From Bacteriovoracaceae bacterium UBA1018 (GTDB taxonomy: Bacteria > Bdellovibrionota > UBA1018), in NCBI GenBank assembly GCA_002291495.1, contig DBAE01000156.1, forward strand, positions 12,269 to 25,539: 13,271 nt of DNA, read 5' to 3'. Position numbers and translations under genes: made by a program. Position 1 is the first letter of the stretch. Each line of letters opens with the position of its first letter. A model generated the notes under the pieces. The model was not told the origin of the DNA, made no database searches, and saw nothing but the letters and a program-made list of their open reading frames with translations. This document shows positions 1-6,724 of the stretch, piece after piece.

Positions 1-1
1 A

Positions 2-109
2 GTCGGGGCACCTCTGCATCAGTTTCAGGGAGTTTTGACTGGCGTTCCAGTTTTTCAGGGCGCTGAACAATCGATGATCGGGAGCCCGAGTGACAGATCG
101 ACTAGTTGA
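2..109 (+). CDS. C-terminal end of a KaiC-like RecA-family ATPase (partial, cut by window edge)
   Basis: This frame is open from base 2 to the TGA at 107-109; the other two forward frames stop at 34-36 and 64-66. The 35 visible residues include PLHQFQGVLTGVP, which resembles the C-terminal tail of KaiC-family proteins (a 'G-x-P-L-x-x-F-x-G-V-L-T-G-V-P' pattern, recalled from the family and not searched). KaiC-like proteins are tandem or single RecA-type ATPases used in circadian clocks and, more widely, in signalling with adjacent histidine kinases. The gene overlaps the start of the following kinase by 20 bp, which fits a co-translated pair. Only the tail is visible, so the nucleotide-binding motifs cannot be checked. 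It could instead be the tail of some other protein. Confidence 0.55.
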   Translation, partial: VGAPLHQFQGVLTGVPVFQGAEQSMIGSPSDRSTS

Positions 110-1265
110 GCTGACCTCTTCCCAACAGGAAGTATTGATTGTTGCTCCAACGGGGCAAGACGCAAAGCTCATTGCAAAAACATTAGAACGAGACGGTATA
201 TCTTCACTCTGTCTCTTTGACATTCCAACGCTGTGTAAGCGACTTAAGGAAGAGGCCGGAGCAATATTATTGGCAGAAGAGGCCTTAACAGAGCATGGAA
301 TCCGGCTTTTGACTGCTACTTTGCAAACTCAGGAGCCTTGGTCCGATATTCCTTTAACTGTGATGACTACTCGTGGAGAAGCGACTGCGGCCGCACAACG
401 AATCCTTCAAACTTTTTCGACCAGTGGAAGCGTCAATCTCATTGAGCGCCCATTTCGCCCAATCACATTAAGCAGTATGATGAAAGTTGCTCTCAGAGCT
501 AGGCGTCGTCAGTACCAGATGAGAGAACTCCTTTCGCTTCAGATCAAGGCCACTCAAACTCGCGACGACTTTATATCCATTGCGAGTCATGAACTAAAAA
601 CCCCACTCACTGCACTGAAACTACAAACACAGCTCCACAAGCGTCATCAGTCTCGCAATCCCGAATCATTTCCTGAGCCGATCGTCCAGCTCGTTCAAAG
701 TACAGACAAGCAAGTTGATCGACTCACCCGCCTAGTGGAAGACATGCTCGATGTCTCTCGAATTAACAGCGGCAAATTAGTCATTCAAAAAACTTCATTT
801 AACCTATCTGATCTAGTGAACGAGGTCATCGAGCAGTTTATGCCGCAGTTCAACGCTGCAAAATGTACGGTTGAAAAATCACTTGCCACTGACGTGATTG
901 GAAACTGGGATCGCTACAGGATCGAACAAGTCGTCAATAACCTCATCACAAATGCCATCCGCTATTCACCTGGAAAGCGAGTACGAGTCTCTGTCGTAAA
1001 AAAAGATGAGACCTATGCGCAGATCTCGGTCCAAGATGAGGGCACAGGCATTGCGATTCAGGATCAAGAGAGAATCTTTCAGAGATTTGAACGTGCGGTC
1101 ATCTCTTCAAACATCAGCGGTTTGGGACTAGGGCTCTACATCTGTAGGCAGATTATGGATTCTCATCAGGGTTCTATCCAGGTTCAAAGTAATCCAGGCC
1201 AAGGCTCAATATTCACTGTAGAACTTCCAATACAGGCTCATCCAACTATCGCTACAGGTTCATGA
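90..1265 (+). CDS. Histidine kinase with N-terminal pseudo-receiver domain
   Basis: Soluble two-component sensor kinase of 391 residues with no membrane segment. Residues about 14-135 have the length and alternating pattern of a receiver domain, ending in ERPFRP where receivers carry 'KPF'. The usual phospho-acceptor Asp is missing: the strand reads ILLAEEAL near residues 59-66, so this is a degenerate receiver. HisKA follows with the H-box IASHELKTPLTAL (His167). The ATPase domain has an N-box around Asn283-Asn288, DEGTGI (316-321) and GLGLGL (344-349), all intact, so it should autophosphorylate. The start is GTG, chosen because GGGAG lies 6 nt upstream and no in-frame ATG precedes it. It overlaps the KaiC-like gene upstream and the GT87 gene downstream (ATGA at 1262-1265). 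Its input is probably the KaiC-like partner (inference); no separate response regulator is visible in the window. Confidence 0.9.
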   Translation: MTDRLVELTSSQQEVLIVAPTGQDAKLIAKTLERDGISSLCLFDIPTLCKRLKEEAGAILLAEEALTEHGIRLLTATLQTQEPWSDIPLTVMTTRGEATAAAQRILQTFSTSGSVNLIERPFRPITLSSMMKVALRARRRQYQMRELLSLQIKATQTRDDFISIASHELKTPLTALKLQTQLHKRHQSRNPESFPEPIVQLVQSTDKQVDRLTRLVEDMLDVSRINSGKLVIQKTSFNLSDLVNEVIEQFMPQFNAAKCTVEKSLATDVIGNWDRYRIEQVVNNLITNAIRYSPGKRVRVSVVKKDETYAQISVQDEGTGIAIQDQERIFQRFERAVISSNISGLGLGLYICRQIMDSHQGSIQVQSNPGQGSIFTVELPIQAHPTIATGS

Positions 1266-2419
1266 AGACATTAAAAATTATCAGCGCGCTCATATTGCTC
1301 ACGGGTGGAGTTTCTCTGGTTCGATCAACGGTATCTCAAGGTACCGACTTTTATGTATTCTGGAACGCTGCTCGACTTACACTTCAGGGTGAACCGCTCT
1401 ATTCGATCGCGCGAGATGCAGGCATGGTCTTTAAGTACCCACCCTGGCTGCTTCCTTTTTTCCTACCCTTTGGATTACTCAGCGTTGAAAACGCAAAATG
1501 GATCTGGGGAATGATCGAAGTCTTATCATTGGCCTCGATAGTGAGATGGCTCCAGGTGCGACTTCGTATTAAGCCCGCAATCTGGTTTACGGCCTTACTT
1601 ATTTACTGGGGACTCTGGATCGTTCATGCGCTTGATGGCCAATTTTCCCTCATGATGCTCGCATTAGCGCTCTGGGCTTGGAGTCCTCAAGCAAATTACG
1701 GAGTAAAGTTCTATGGGCTCGCTATCGCCCTCAGCTCTAAGATCTTTACAGTCTTTCCTTTAGCTGGACTGCGCTGGTCAAAACGGATGTTAGGAGCATT
1801 GATAGCACTGGGGTTAGTAGTCTCAGGTCTCTCACTTCCTGCGATTTATACGCAACCTGGACATAACCCGATCTCGCTGATCAAAGACTGGAAAGAAGCC
1901 GCTACTTCGGCAGGAAAGCTCCTGAGTCCAATACAAGTCAGAGGTAGAAGTAATCCGGGATTACCCGGATATACACTTCAGCTCTTACGAGTACCGGCTG
2001 AAAACTCAAAGGCTGATGTGCTGGCGGCGTTAATTTTCTCTCTTATTCTTGGAGTCGCTTGGTGGAAGCTATCTCGCAGTCTAAAATCAGAGCTCCAATG
2101 GATCGGTTGGCTCGCTCTTACTCCCGTGGTTCACCCTCTGCCCTGGTGGCATCTCTTTGTCTTTACTTTTCCTCTCGGCGCCTACGTTTTAAATCGTTCT
2201 TATCTCGATCGATCGATTCAGGCAAAAGCACTAGGGGTATTAGGATTAATTCTCATTACAATCAGCACCGAAAAGGTCTGGGGAAAGTTTGGAATATTTT
2301 TAGAACTCAATGCCGCGAAAAGTTGGGGCACCCTGCTTTGCTTAAGCGCACTACTCCATTTTGAGAAATCTAGAGGACCTGTTCCTTCTTCCTTACCGTC
2401 ATTAAGTAAGTCAGTATAA
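1262..2419 (+). CDS. GT87/DUF2029-type membrane glycosyltransferase
   Basis: Polytopic inner-membrane protein of 385 residues, about the usual size for GT-C-fold family GT87 (DUF2029) enzymes, which move mannose or similar sugars from a polyprenyl-phosphate donor to an extracytoplasmic acceptor. After the first membrane helix (about 4-22) comes GTDFYVFWNAARLTLQGEPL: the 'DF-x-v-F-x-x-A-A-x-x-x-x-x-G-x-x-L-Y' family signature, with Asp29 in the position expected for the catalytic base. FKYPPWLLPFFLPFG follows, another family hallmark, and then alternating hydrophobic stretches to the C-terminus. The ATG overlaps the kinase stop as ATGA, so translation is probably coupled to it. Sugar and acceptor cannot be read from the sequence. 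The 3' end overlaps the convergent gene at 2370-3608. Confidence 0.8.
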   Translation: MKTLKIISALILLTGGVSLVRSTVSQGTDFYVFWNAARLTLQGEPLYSIARDAGMVFKYPPWLLPFFLPFGLLSVENAKWIWGMIEVLSLASIVRWLQVRLRIKPAIWFTALLIYWGLWIVHALDGQFSLMMLALALWAWSPQANYGVKFYGLAIALSSKIFTVFPLAGLRWSKRMLGALIALGLVVSGLSLPAIYTQPGHNPISLIKDWKEAATSAGKLLSPIQVRGRSNPGLPGYTLQLLRVPAENSKADVLAALIFSLILGVAWWKLSRSLKSELQWIGWLALTPVVHPLPWWHLFVFTFPLGAYVLNRSYLDRSIQAKALGVLGLILITISTEKVWGKFGIFLELNAAKSWGTLLCLSALLHFEKSRGPVPSSLPSLSKSV

Positions 2420-3608
2420 AAATACTAAACAAGAAGCAGATGGCTGGCTTGATAGCCAGGTGTCGTACGACTTCGCGAGTACTTCGAGGAATCACATCTG
2501 AGTATGCAAACGTCATCGTAAGAAAAAGAATGACAAGCGCATACTTCAGCCTGTTTTTCCACGGTCCCGCGGCTTGGCTCAAAGCCAGAAAACCCAGTAT
2601 CCACATTGGAGCGTAAAGAATATAGGAGTTATTTTGACTCAGCGGAGAAAGCGTAACGGTAAATGCAGCGCCTAATCCCAAAGAGATCAGCATGCTTTCA
2701 CGCCAGACCTTTTCTTTAAAGTAGCGCTCCCTTCGATACCAGGCCCACTGAAAAACTCCCCAGGCAAATACGAACCCAACAAAGAGTGAAATCATTTGAG
2801 CTATGGAATACGAGAACTCTAAATGAAGTGCATTTTTGGTGAACGAAAACACATTATCGAAATTCATGAATGAAGTCTCAACGAACGGACTAAGCGTTTC
2901 CTTCCACCGCTGATAAACTTCGGACAAGAAGTGTGCACTTAAAAATACGTGTGGAACTGCGATCCAGAAAACACTCCCCAGTACTATTGCCATTAAGAAT
3001 TGCCAATTCACGCCCAAGATGACCGCTGCCATAGAAATTAAACCGAGAGTGGGAAGCGGCTGAAACTTCCAATTTAAAATGGTCGCCATTGCAAAACCAC
3101 AGAGAAAACGACTTCGGTTTTTGATGAGATAACTCGCCGCTAGGAGGAGCATGCCAGTCATTAAGACTTCTAGCTTACTCGTTAAGATTGCGGTCATCAT
3201 TTGTGGCGCAGTGACAAGCCAAAAGAAATTGTGTATTTGATTAGACTGTTCAGCGGGCATCTGAATGGACACCGTCGCCGCACGATGAAATTGCTGAGCC
3301 CCCAAGACAAATACGAACCATGACAGGGTCATATAGATCGCAAGGCCCAGAGTTTCGGGAATAAGCGTAAAGGGACCAAAGAGAAACATGGCACAACTAG
3401 GCGAATAGAACCAAAACCCAACACCTGTTCCAAAGTCAGTTCCGTGCGGATTAACCCCAGTCCACAGCGCACGGGCGGCCCCTACAAAAATCCGATAATG
3501 GCCAGGAACATCCTGACGCAAAAGCCGCATGAAACCCAGAACACTCAATAAAGAAAATATTGAGAAGCCCCAGTATTTGCGAAACCATCGGCCGAATGCG
3601 TAATACAT
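2370..3608 (-). CDS. Second GT87/DUF2029-type membrane glycosyltransferase-like protein
   Basis: 412-residue polytopic membrane protein resembling GT87. A first helix (about 13-30) is followed by a loop with DVPGHYRIFVGAARALWTG and then VNPHG, the counterpart of the family's 'DF...A-A...G-x-x-P-Y' signature. FWFYSPSCAMFLFGPFTLIP follows, matching the 'YSP-x-x' helix. The acidic residue normally in the DF pair is not at the same place here (GHY instead); Asp33 lies a few residues earlier, so catalysis by the standard base is uncertain. Many hydrophobic segments run to residue about 400, and the C-terminus is basic (RKKEQVL). The start is supported by AGGGA close upstream of the ATG. The gene converges on the other GT87 gene with a 50-bp tail overlap, and no terminator is visible between them. 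Confidence 0.7.
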   Translation of the reverse strand: MYYAFGRWFRKYWGFSIFSLLSVLGFMRLLRQDVPGHYRIFVGAARALWTGVNPHGTDFGTGVGFWFYSPSCAMFLFGPFTLIPETLGLAIYMTLSWFVFVLGAQQFHRAATVSIQMPAEQSNQIHNFFWLVTAPQMMTAILTSKLEVLMTGMLLLAASYLIKNRSRFLCGFAMATILNWKFQPLPTLGLISMAAVILGVNWQFLMAIVLGSVFWIAVPHVFLSAHFLSEVYQRWKETLSPFVETSFMNFDNVFSFTKNALHLEFSYSIAQMISLFVGFVFAWGVFQWAWYRRERYFKEKVWRESMLISLGLGAAFTVTLSPLSQNNSYILYAPMWILGFLALSQAAGPWKNRLKYALVILFLTMTFAYSDVIPRSTREVVRHLAIKPAICFLFSIFILTYLMTVRKKEQVL

Positions 3609-3713
3609 AGTTCCCTACAATGATTCATCCGATGTAGTCAGTCAACCTCACTGTCAACATACCTCACAATAATGACTTCTCGTTCTTCACGTTCTGCATT
3701 ATGGTGAACATCC
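3609..3713. promoter_or_regulatory. Divergent intergenic region with repeated GTCAAC boxes
   Basis: These 105 bases separate the minus-strand GT87 gene from the plus-strand CdiI/PhnA-like gene, so promoters in both directions are expected. Read on the minus strand, TTGACA (3652-3657) and TTGACT (3640-3645) stand 12 bp apart, and either could serve as a -35 box for the GT87 gene. No good -10 follows at the proper distance. On the plus strand, GGTGA lies 7 nt before the ATG at 3714 as a weak ribosome binding site. The two boxes could equally be an operator repeat; this is weak evidence. Confidence 0.25.
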
Positions 3714-4208
3714 ATGAGTCTTCGTCAATACCGTGAACTTCATCAATTTCTTTCTACTTATTTTTCAGAATCCGAGGCAGAAAACGATCTCCAGACCGTG
3801 CAAAAGTTCATTGACTCAACCTCCGCCCCTCGGCAACAAGAGGTCCTTCATCAAGCCAAACTCTATAGCGCGGAGCCTGACCTTTCCTTAGAGGACTTAG
3901 GGACGGAAACCAACCGTTGGTTTGGTGAGGTCAGCGAAGCCCACGAGTGGCTAAGACAAATCATCCATGCCCTTGAGAGTGCTCAAACTGGAGATGCCGT
4001 GATTGTCAAAGATAGCAATGGCGCCGAACTTCATGAAGGCGACTCGGTGCAGGTGATCAAAGACCTACAAGTCAAAGGTGGATCAAGCGACCTAAAGCGC
4101 GGCACTCTTATTAAAAAGATTCACCTCATCAATGACCCAGACAATATCGAATGCCGTGTGGGCGGCAGTACTCTTGTACTGAAAACCTGCTTTTTGAAGA
4201 AAGTATAA
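3714..4208 (+). CDS. Two-domain protein: CdiI-like immunity domain fused to PhnA/YjdM C-terminal domain
   Basis: 164 residues, no signal peptide, cytoplasmic. The C-terminal part (about 96-164) clearly matches the PhnA_C/YjdM small beta domain: VKDSNGAELHEGDSVQVIKD, then DLQVKG, LKRGTLIKKIHL and a final LKTCFLKK. Despite its name, the PhnA/YjdM family has no proven phosphonatase role. The usual N-terminal zinc ribbon of that family is absent. In its place residues 1-88 are helical and acidic, with LHQFLSTYFSESEAENDL near the start and HEWLRQIIHALE at the end. This resembles a family of contact-dependent-inhibition immunity (CdiI-like) proteins with 'FL-x-x-YF' near the start and 'WL' at the end. 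That N-terminal call is by eye and less secure. No toxin gene is adjacent. The gene converges on the small lipoprotein gene. Confidence 0.7.
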   Translation: MSLRQYRELHQFLSTYFSESEAENDLQTVQKFIDSTSAPRQQEVLHQAKLYSAEPDLSLEDLGTETNRWFGEVSEAHEWLRQIIHALESAQTGDAVIVKDSNGAELHEGDSVQVIKDLQVKGGSSDLKRGTLIKKIHLINDPDNIECRVGGSTLVLKTCFLKKV

Positions 4209-4223
4209 CGGGCAAGCCACTAA

Positions 4224-4263
4224 GAGACCAAAACTCGCGCAAAGAGCAACGAACTTTGGTCTC
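4224..4263. terminator. Inverted repeat between convergent genes, possible bidirectional terminator
   Basis: GAGACCAAA (4224-4232) and TTTGGTCTC (4255-4263) form a perfect 9-bp inverted repeat with a 22-nt loop. It lies 15 nt after the PhnA-like gene and 14 nt before the stop of the convergent lipoprotein gene. There is no proper U tract after either arm, so it may be a weak or factor-assisted bidirectional terminator or an mRNA-end stabilising hairpin. Confidence 0.5.
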
Positions 4264-4277
4264 CTGAGGTCGCTGAT

Positions 4278-4448
4278 TTACTGACTGGTTCCACCACTCA
4301 TCGATTCCGAGCTTTCCTGAATAGAAGGTGACGCAGCCGATCCGGGCTGTTGTTGTTGATCCTGGTTATTTGTACATGCCGAAAACAAGATTGCACACGT
4401 TAACGCAAACGCAGCACCTAGCAATGGTTTAAGACTATATTTTTTCAT
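4278..4448 (-). CDS. Small lipoprotein with low-complexity Gln/Ser tail
   Basis: 56-residue protein beginning MKKYSLKPLLGAAFALTCAI, a lipoprotein signal peptide, with a lipobox-like LFSAC placing the lipidated Cys near residue 24. The mature part is only about 32 residues: NNQ, a run of glutamines, then Ser/Pro/Gly-rich sequence ending GGTSQ. The start is fixed by AGGAGA six bases upstream; a frame-compatible ATG ten codons earlier has no such support and would spoil the signal peptide. No domain is recognisable, and the tail looks like an unstructured tether in the periplasm or at the outer membrane. It is divergent from the ArsR-family gene, with a large palindrome in the shared upstream region, so it may share that control (inference). 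Confidence 0.75.
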   Translation of the reverse strand: MKKYSLKPLLGAAFALTCAILFSACTNNQDQQQQPGSAASPSIQESSESMSGGTSQ

Positions 4449-4506
4449 GATTGTTCTCCTGGCCTCAGGGCCGTGCAAACCTCAAGCCTCGTGCACCCGA
4501 CCATCC

Positions 4507-4562
4507 TATATTTTAGATTTATCTTAAGTATCCATTGACACTTAAGATAAATCTAAAATATA
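4507..4562. promoter_or_regulatory. Perfect 23-bp inverted repeat, likely operator of the ArsR-family regulator
   Basis: Bases 4507-4529 are the exact reverse complement of 4540-4562, separated by a 10-bp spacer (4530-4539). The arms are AT-rich, and each contains its own small dyad (AGAT-TT-ATCT on the left, AGAT-AA-ATCT on the right), so two regulator dimers could bind. The right arm lies between the -35 and -10 boxes of the arsR-like promoter. The left arm lies towards the lipoprotein gene, 58 bp before its start. Position and symmetry fit autorepression by the ArsR-family protein. No U tract follows and transcription starts beyond it, so it is not a terminator. Confidence 0.75.
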
Positions 4563-4564
4563 AC
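4535..4564 (+). promoter_or_regulatory. Promoter of the arsR-like/SRPBCC/clpP operon
   Basis: TTGACA (4535-4540) is a perfect -35 box. After 18 bp comes TATAAC (4559-4564), five of six matches to the -10 consensus. Transcription should begin around 4571, only a few bases before the ATG at 4575, and no Shine-Dalgarno sequence lies before that ATG. The first gene is therefore probably translated from a leaderless or nearly leaderless message. The spacer is covered by the right arm of the palindrome, so a bound repressor would block polymerase. Confidence 0.65.
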
Positions 4565-4574
4565 ATCAGTAGCT

Positions 4575-4904
4575 ATGGGACGAACCAGCTTACAAGAAGA
4601 CCTTTTTCTCGTCATCGCGCATCCCATCCGTCGCGCTATTCTTGTAGAACTCCGCTCGAAAGACACGCCCGCTACTCAACTTGCCGCACATTTTGACATC
4701 ACTTTATCAGCAATTTCTCAACATCTTAAAGCGCTGAAAGGCGCCGGTCTGGTCAGTGAACACCGAAACGGCAGACAACGCATCTACAGTTTACAGGCTG
4801 CTCCTTTGCGTGAGATCTCGAACTGGGTTGATGAATTTTCGCTCTACTGGCCAAAGAAGATGGAGTCCCTCGGAGAACATTTACGGAGGAATCGTAAAAA
4901 ATGA
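4575..4904 (+). CDS. ArsR-family winged-helix transcriptional regulator
   Basis: 109-residue cytoplasmic DNA-binding protein. FLVIAHPIRRAILVEL (11-26) is the typical first helix of ArsR-like regulators. The helix-turn-helix covers about 34-60 (TQLAAHFDITLSAISQHLKA), followed by the wing SEHRNGRQRIYSL. The CxC metal site of ArsR/SmtB sensors is absent, as in the metal-independent subgroup encoded next to SRPBCC/AHSA1 proteins. That pairing occurs here: the stop overlaps the start of the SRPBCC gene as ATGA. The likely target is the palindrome directly upstream (inference). The start codon is the only ATG in position and sits right behind the promoter without a ribosome binding site. Confidence 0.9.
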   Translation: MGRTSLQEDLFLVIAHPIRRAILVELRSKDTPATQLAAHFDITLSAISQHLKALKGAGLVSEHRNGRQRIYSLQAAPLREISNWVDEFSLYWPKKMESLGEHLRRNRKK

Positions 4905-5413
4905 AGACAAACGAAAGAACTAAGAAAAATAAACTTCTTAGATCAGATATTTACTATTCAGAGACTATTGATCGAGTCTGGAAAGCGCTAACCGATCCAA
5001 AAGAACTTTCACAGTGGCTGATGAAAGGCGACTTCCAACTCAAACCAGGACATCGTTTCAAATGGATGGACGTTGATTCTGGTCCCACACCTCTTCATGA
5101 AAAACAATGTGAGATCCAGGAGATCCAGGTACCGCATCGTTTGAGCTTTAAAATAACCGATCCCAAAAGTGAAAACGTAACTTTTGTGACATGGATCCTT
5201 GAGCCGCAGGGTCATGGCACCCATTTCGCCATCGAACAAGAATTTACAACTCAAGCCACTCTTAAGTCTCATCCGCGAGTTATTTCACTGGTTCTTTACC
5301 GGCAGCACCGCAATCAAATTAAGTGTAGCTCCGCCCTCGAACAAATCCTTCAGTCATTACTTTCGTATTTAACTTTTAACAATAATCATTCATCTGAAAG
5401 GTGGACAGCATGA
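4901..5413 (+). CDS. SRPBCC/AHSA1-family protein
   Basis: 170 residues. SDIYYSETIDRVWKALTDPK followed by ELSQWLM is the standard opening of the AHSA1/START-like (SRPBCC) fold: first strand, helix with VWKALTDP, then 'LSQWL'. VTWILEPQGHGTHFAIEQEF is the characteristic late beta pair of the family. Such proteins bind hydrophobic ligands or act with chaperones; the ligand is unknown. The last about 50 residues fit the family less well, though ALEQILQSLL could be the usual closing helix, so a late frameshift is possible but not shown. GGAGGA lies 10 nt before the ATG, a strong ribosome binding site for the second gene of the operon. It overlaps both neighbours by 4 bp. Confidence 0.85.
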   Translation: MKTNERTKKNKLLRSDIYYSETIDRVWKALTDPKELSQWLMKGDFQLKPGHRFKWMDVDSGPTPLHEKQCEIQEIQVPHRLSFKITDPKSENVTFVTWILEPQGHGTHFAIEQEFTTQATLKSHPRVISLVLYRQHRNQIKCSSALEQILQSLLSYLTFNNNHSSERWTA

Positions 5414-6039
5414 TCTTTTCCCAACCAAGTATTTCGAATCACGACGAAGAAACCGAAAAGGCAGCGACTCCAGCTCCATCAGCCTTTACTCCGATCGATC
5501 AACATATATTTGAGTCTCGTATTGTCTTTATCAACGGTGAGGTCAATTCTGATCTCGCCTATCGAGTCAATCGACAGCTTCTCGCCATGGAAAAGGTCAA
5601 TCCAGATGCACCGATCTTAATGTGGATTAACTCTCCAGGCGGAGAAGTATTTTCTGGTTTCTCAATCTACGATACGGCCCGCTTCATTAAACCCAAAGTG
5701 ATTACCTTGGCTGCAGGTTTTGCAGCGAGCATGGGTTCAGTCATCGCGCTAGCTGCAGAAAAAGAAAATCGTTTTGCATTTCCAAATGCTAAACTACTGA
5801 TCCATCAACCGCTCATCTCTGGAGTGCTTCGAGGAAGTGCATCTGAACTCGAAATTCACGCGACGGATATCATCGAGACTAAACACCGCCTACATCGACT
5901 CTATGCAGAGAGAACAGGCACAAAGGTTGAGATTTTTGAAGAATTGATGAACCGAGACCATTGGCTGGATCCAAAGCGCGCCACTGAGTTAGGACTGATC
6001 TCACGTGTGGTGCAGAACAGAAAAGAGCTAGGATTTTAG
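5410..6039 (+). CDS. clpP: ClpP-family serine protease (ATP-dependent Clp proteolytic subunit paralogue)
   Basis: 209 residues, close to standard ClpP length. The catalytic triad is complete: Ser107 in GFAASMGS, His132 in LLIHQP and Asp183 in NRDHWLDP, with spacing (25 and 76) near that of E. coli ClpP (25 and 74, recalled). ILMWINSPGGEVFSGFSIYD (70-89) carries the oxyanion-hole glycines, and SELEIHA marks the handle helix. The first about 30 residues (Glu, Ala, Pro-rich) differ from the normal ClpP propeptide and axial-loop sequence. ATG 5410 is chosen over GTG 5401 because AAGGTGG (5398-5404) is a ribosome binding site for the ATG and because it makes an ATGA overlap with the SRPBCC stop. 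No clpX, tig or lon is next to it, so it is probably an accessory ClpP. The 3' end overlaps the convergent methyltransferase by 4 bp. Confidence 0.93.
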   Translation: MIFSQPSISNHDEETEKAATPAPSAFTPIDQHIFESRIVFINGEVNSDLAYRVNRQLLAMEKVNPDAPILMWINSPGGEVFSGFSIYDTARFIKPKVITLAAGFAASMGSVIALAAEKENRFAFPNAKLLIHQPLISGVLRGSASELEIHATDIIETKHRLHRLYAERTGTKVEIFEELMNRDHWLDPKRATELGLISRVVQNRKELGF

Positions 6040-6722
6040 GCCTTCTTTTCCCAAATCTCTAAACTTCCATGAGCGAAAGCTTCATCATGGATGAGGCGGT
6101 AGGAGTCAGGAAACTGTCCGCCAAATCCATGGTAGGTTGCCACGCGTGTACCGACGCGTGCATGAATGAGCTTTTCTTTCACTTGCTCAACATAGCGATC
6201 ATGAAGTGCCTCATTCACCTGGAGCGATTCATCGATATTTATGGAAGCAACTGCGACTTCGCAAAACGGATTAAAAAGATAGAATGAATCATATTCGGAC
6301 CAATCCATACGACCCATATCAGAATGGACGTATTTGACCCTTGGGATTTTGTAATGAATTGCAAAGTGACGAGAGAATTTTACAAAATGCTCTCTGACAT
6401 CCACTCCGGTAAATTGGGCCGCAGTGGAGAGCGCTCCAATCATGCAAAACTTGCCCACGCCTGACCCGACATCTAGCACGCGTGTATGCTGATCAACCAC
6501 CAAGAGCTCTGCCGCCCGAAGTGCGACATCAACAGGCGTCCAGTGCATTTTTGAAATACTTCTGAGCTCTTCAGGGTAGATCTGATCAAAAACACTGTCT
6601 CTCACTCGTGCGGAGGTCTCAAAGAGTTCTCGCACCTCGCGCACTTGATGGTCACGACCCTGCACGAACCTAGGTTGACCAAGATCAGTTTCCCAACTGG
6701 AGCGTTTCTGACCGCGGCTCAT
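6036..6722 (-). CDS. Class I SAM-dependent methyltransferase
   Basis: 228-residue soluble protein. RVLDVGSGVGKFC (81-93) is motif I of Rossmann-fold methyltransferases, GVDVR (106-110) holds the acidic residue that binds the SAM ribose, and FYLFNPF (147-153) sits where motif IV is expected. An N-terminal helical region of about 60 residues, partly basic, probably holds the substrate site. The substrate is unknown; NPF instead of NPPY gives no support for an N6-adenine or glutamine methylase. It is third in the msrA-msrB operon: its ATG begins 2 bp after the msrB stop. Its tail overlaps that of clpP by 4 bp on the other strand. Confidence 0.82.
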   Translation of the reverse strand: MSRGQKRSSWETDLGQPRFVQGRDHQVREVRELFETSARVRDSVFDQIYPEELRSISKMHWTPVDVALRAAELLVVDQHTRVLDVGSGVGKFCMIGALSTAAQFTGVDVREHFVKFSRHFAIHYKIPRVKYVHSDMGRMDWSEYDSFYLFNPFCEVAVASINIDESLQVNEALHDRYVEQVKEKLIHARVGTRVATYHGFGGQFPDSYRLIHDEAFAHGSLEIWEKKA

Positions 6723-6724
6723 CG

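Noticed and set aside
4449..4478. Upstream ATG at 4478 (minus) extending the lipoprotein by ten residues
   Set aside because: The strong AGGAGA is placed for the ATG at 4448, and the extension would add acidic sequence before the signal peptide.
5009..5272. Minus-strand open frame inside the SRPBCC gene (and similar ones inside ahcY, msrA and the GT87 genes)
   Set aside because: No protein family resemblance or ribosome binding site; these are shadows of strongly supported genes on the opposite strand.
5401..5409. GTG at 5401 as the clpP start
   Set aside because: It overlaps the AAGGTGG ribosome binding site that serves ATG 5410; the ATG also gives the usual ATGA coupling.
5260..5413. Possible frameshift near the end of the SRPBCC protein
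   Set aside because: The tail is atypical but still ends in a helix-like segment and an ATGA overlap with clpP, which would be lost in the other frames; no better frame was seen.
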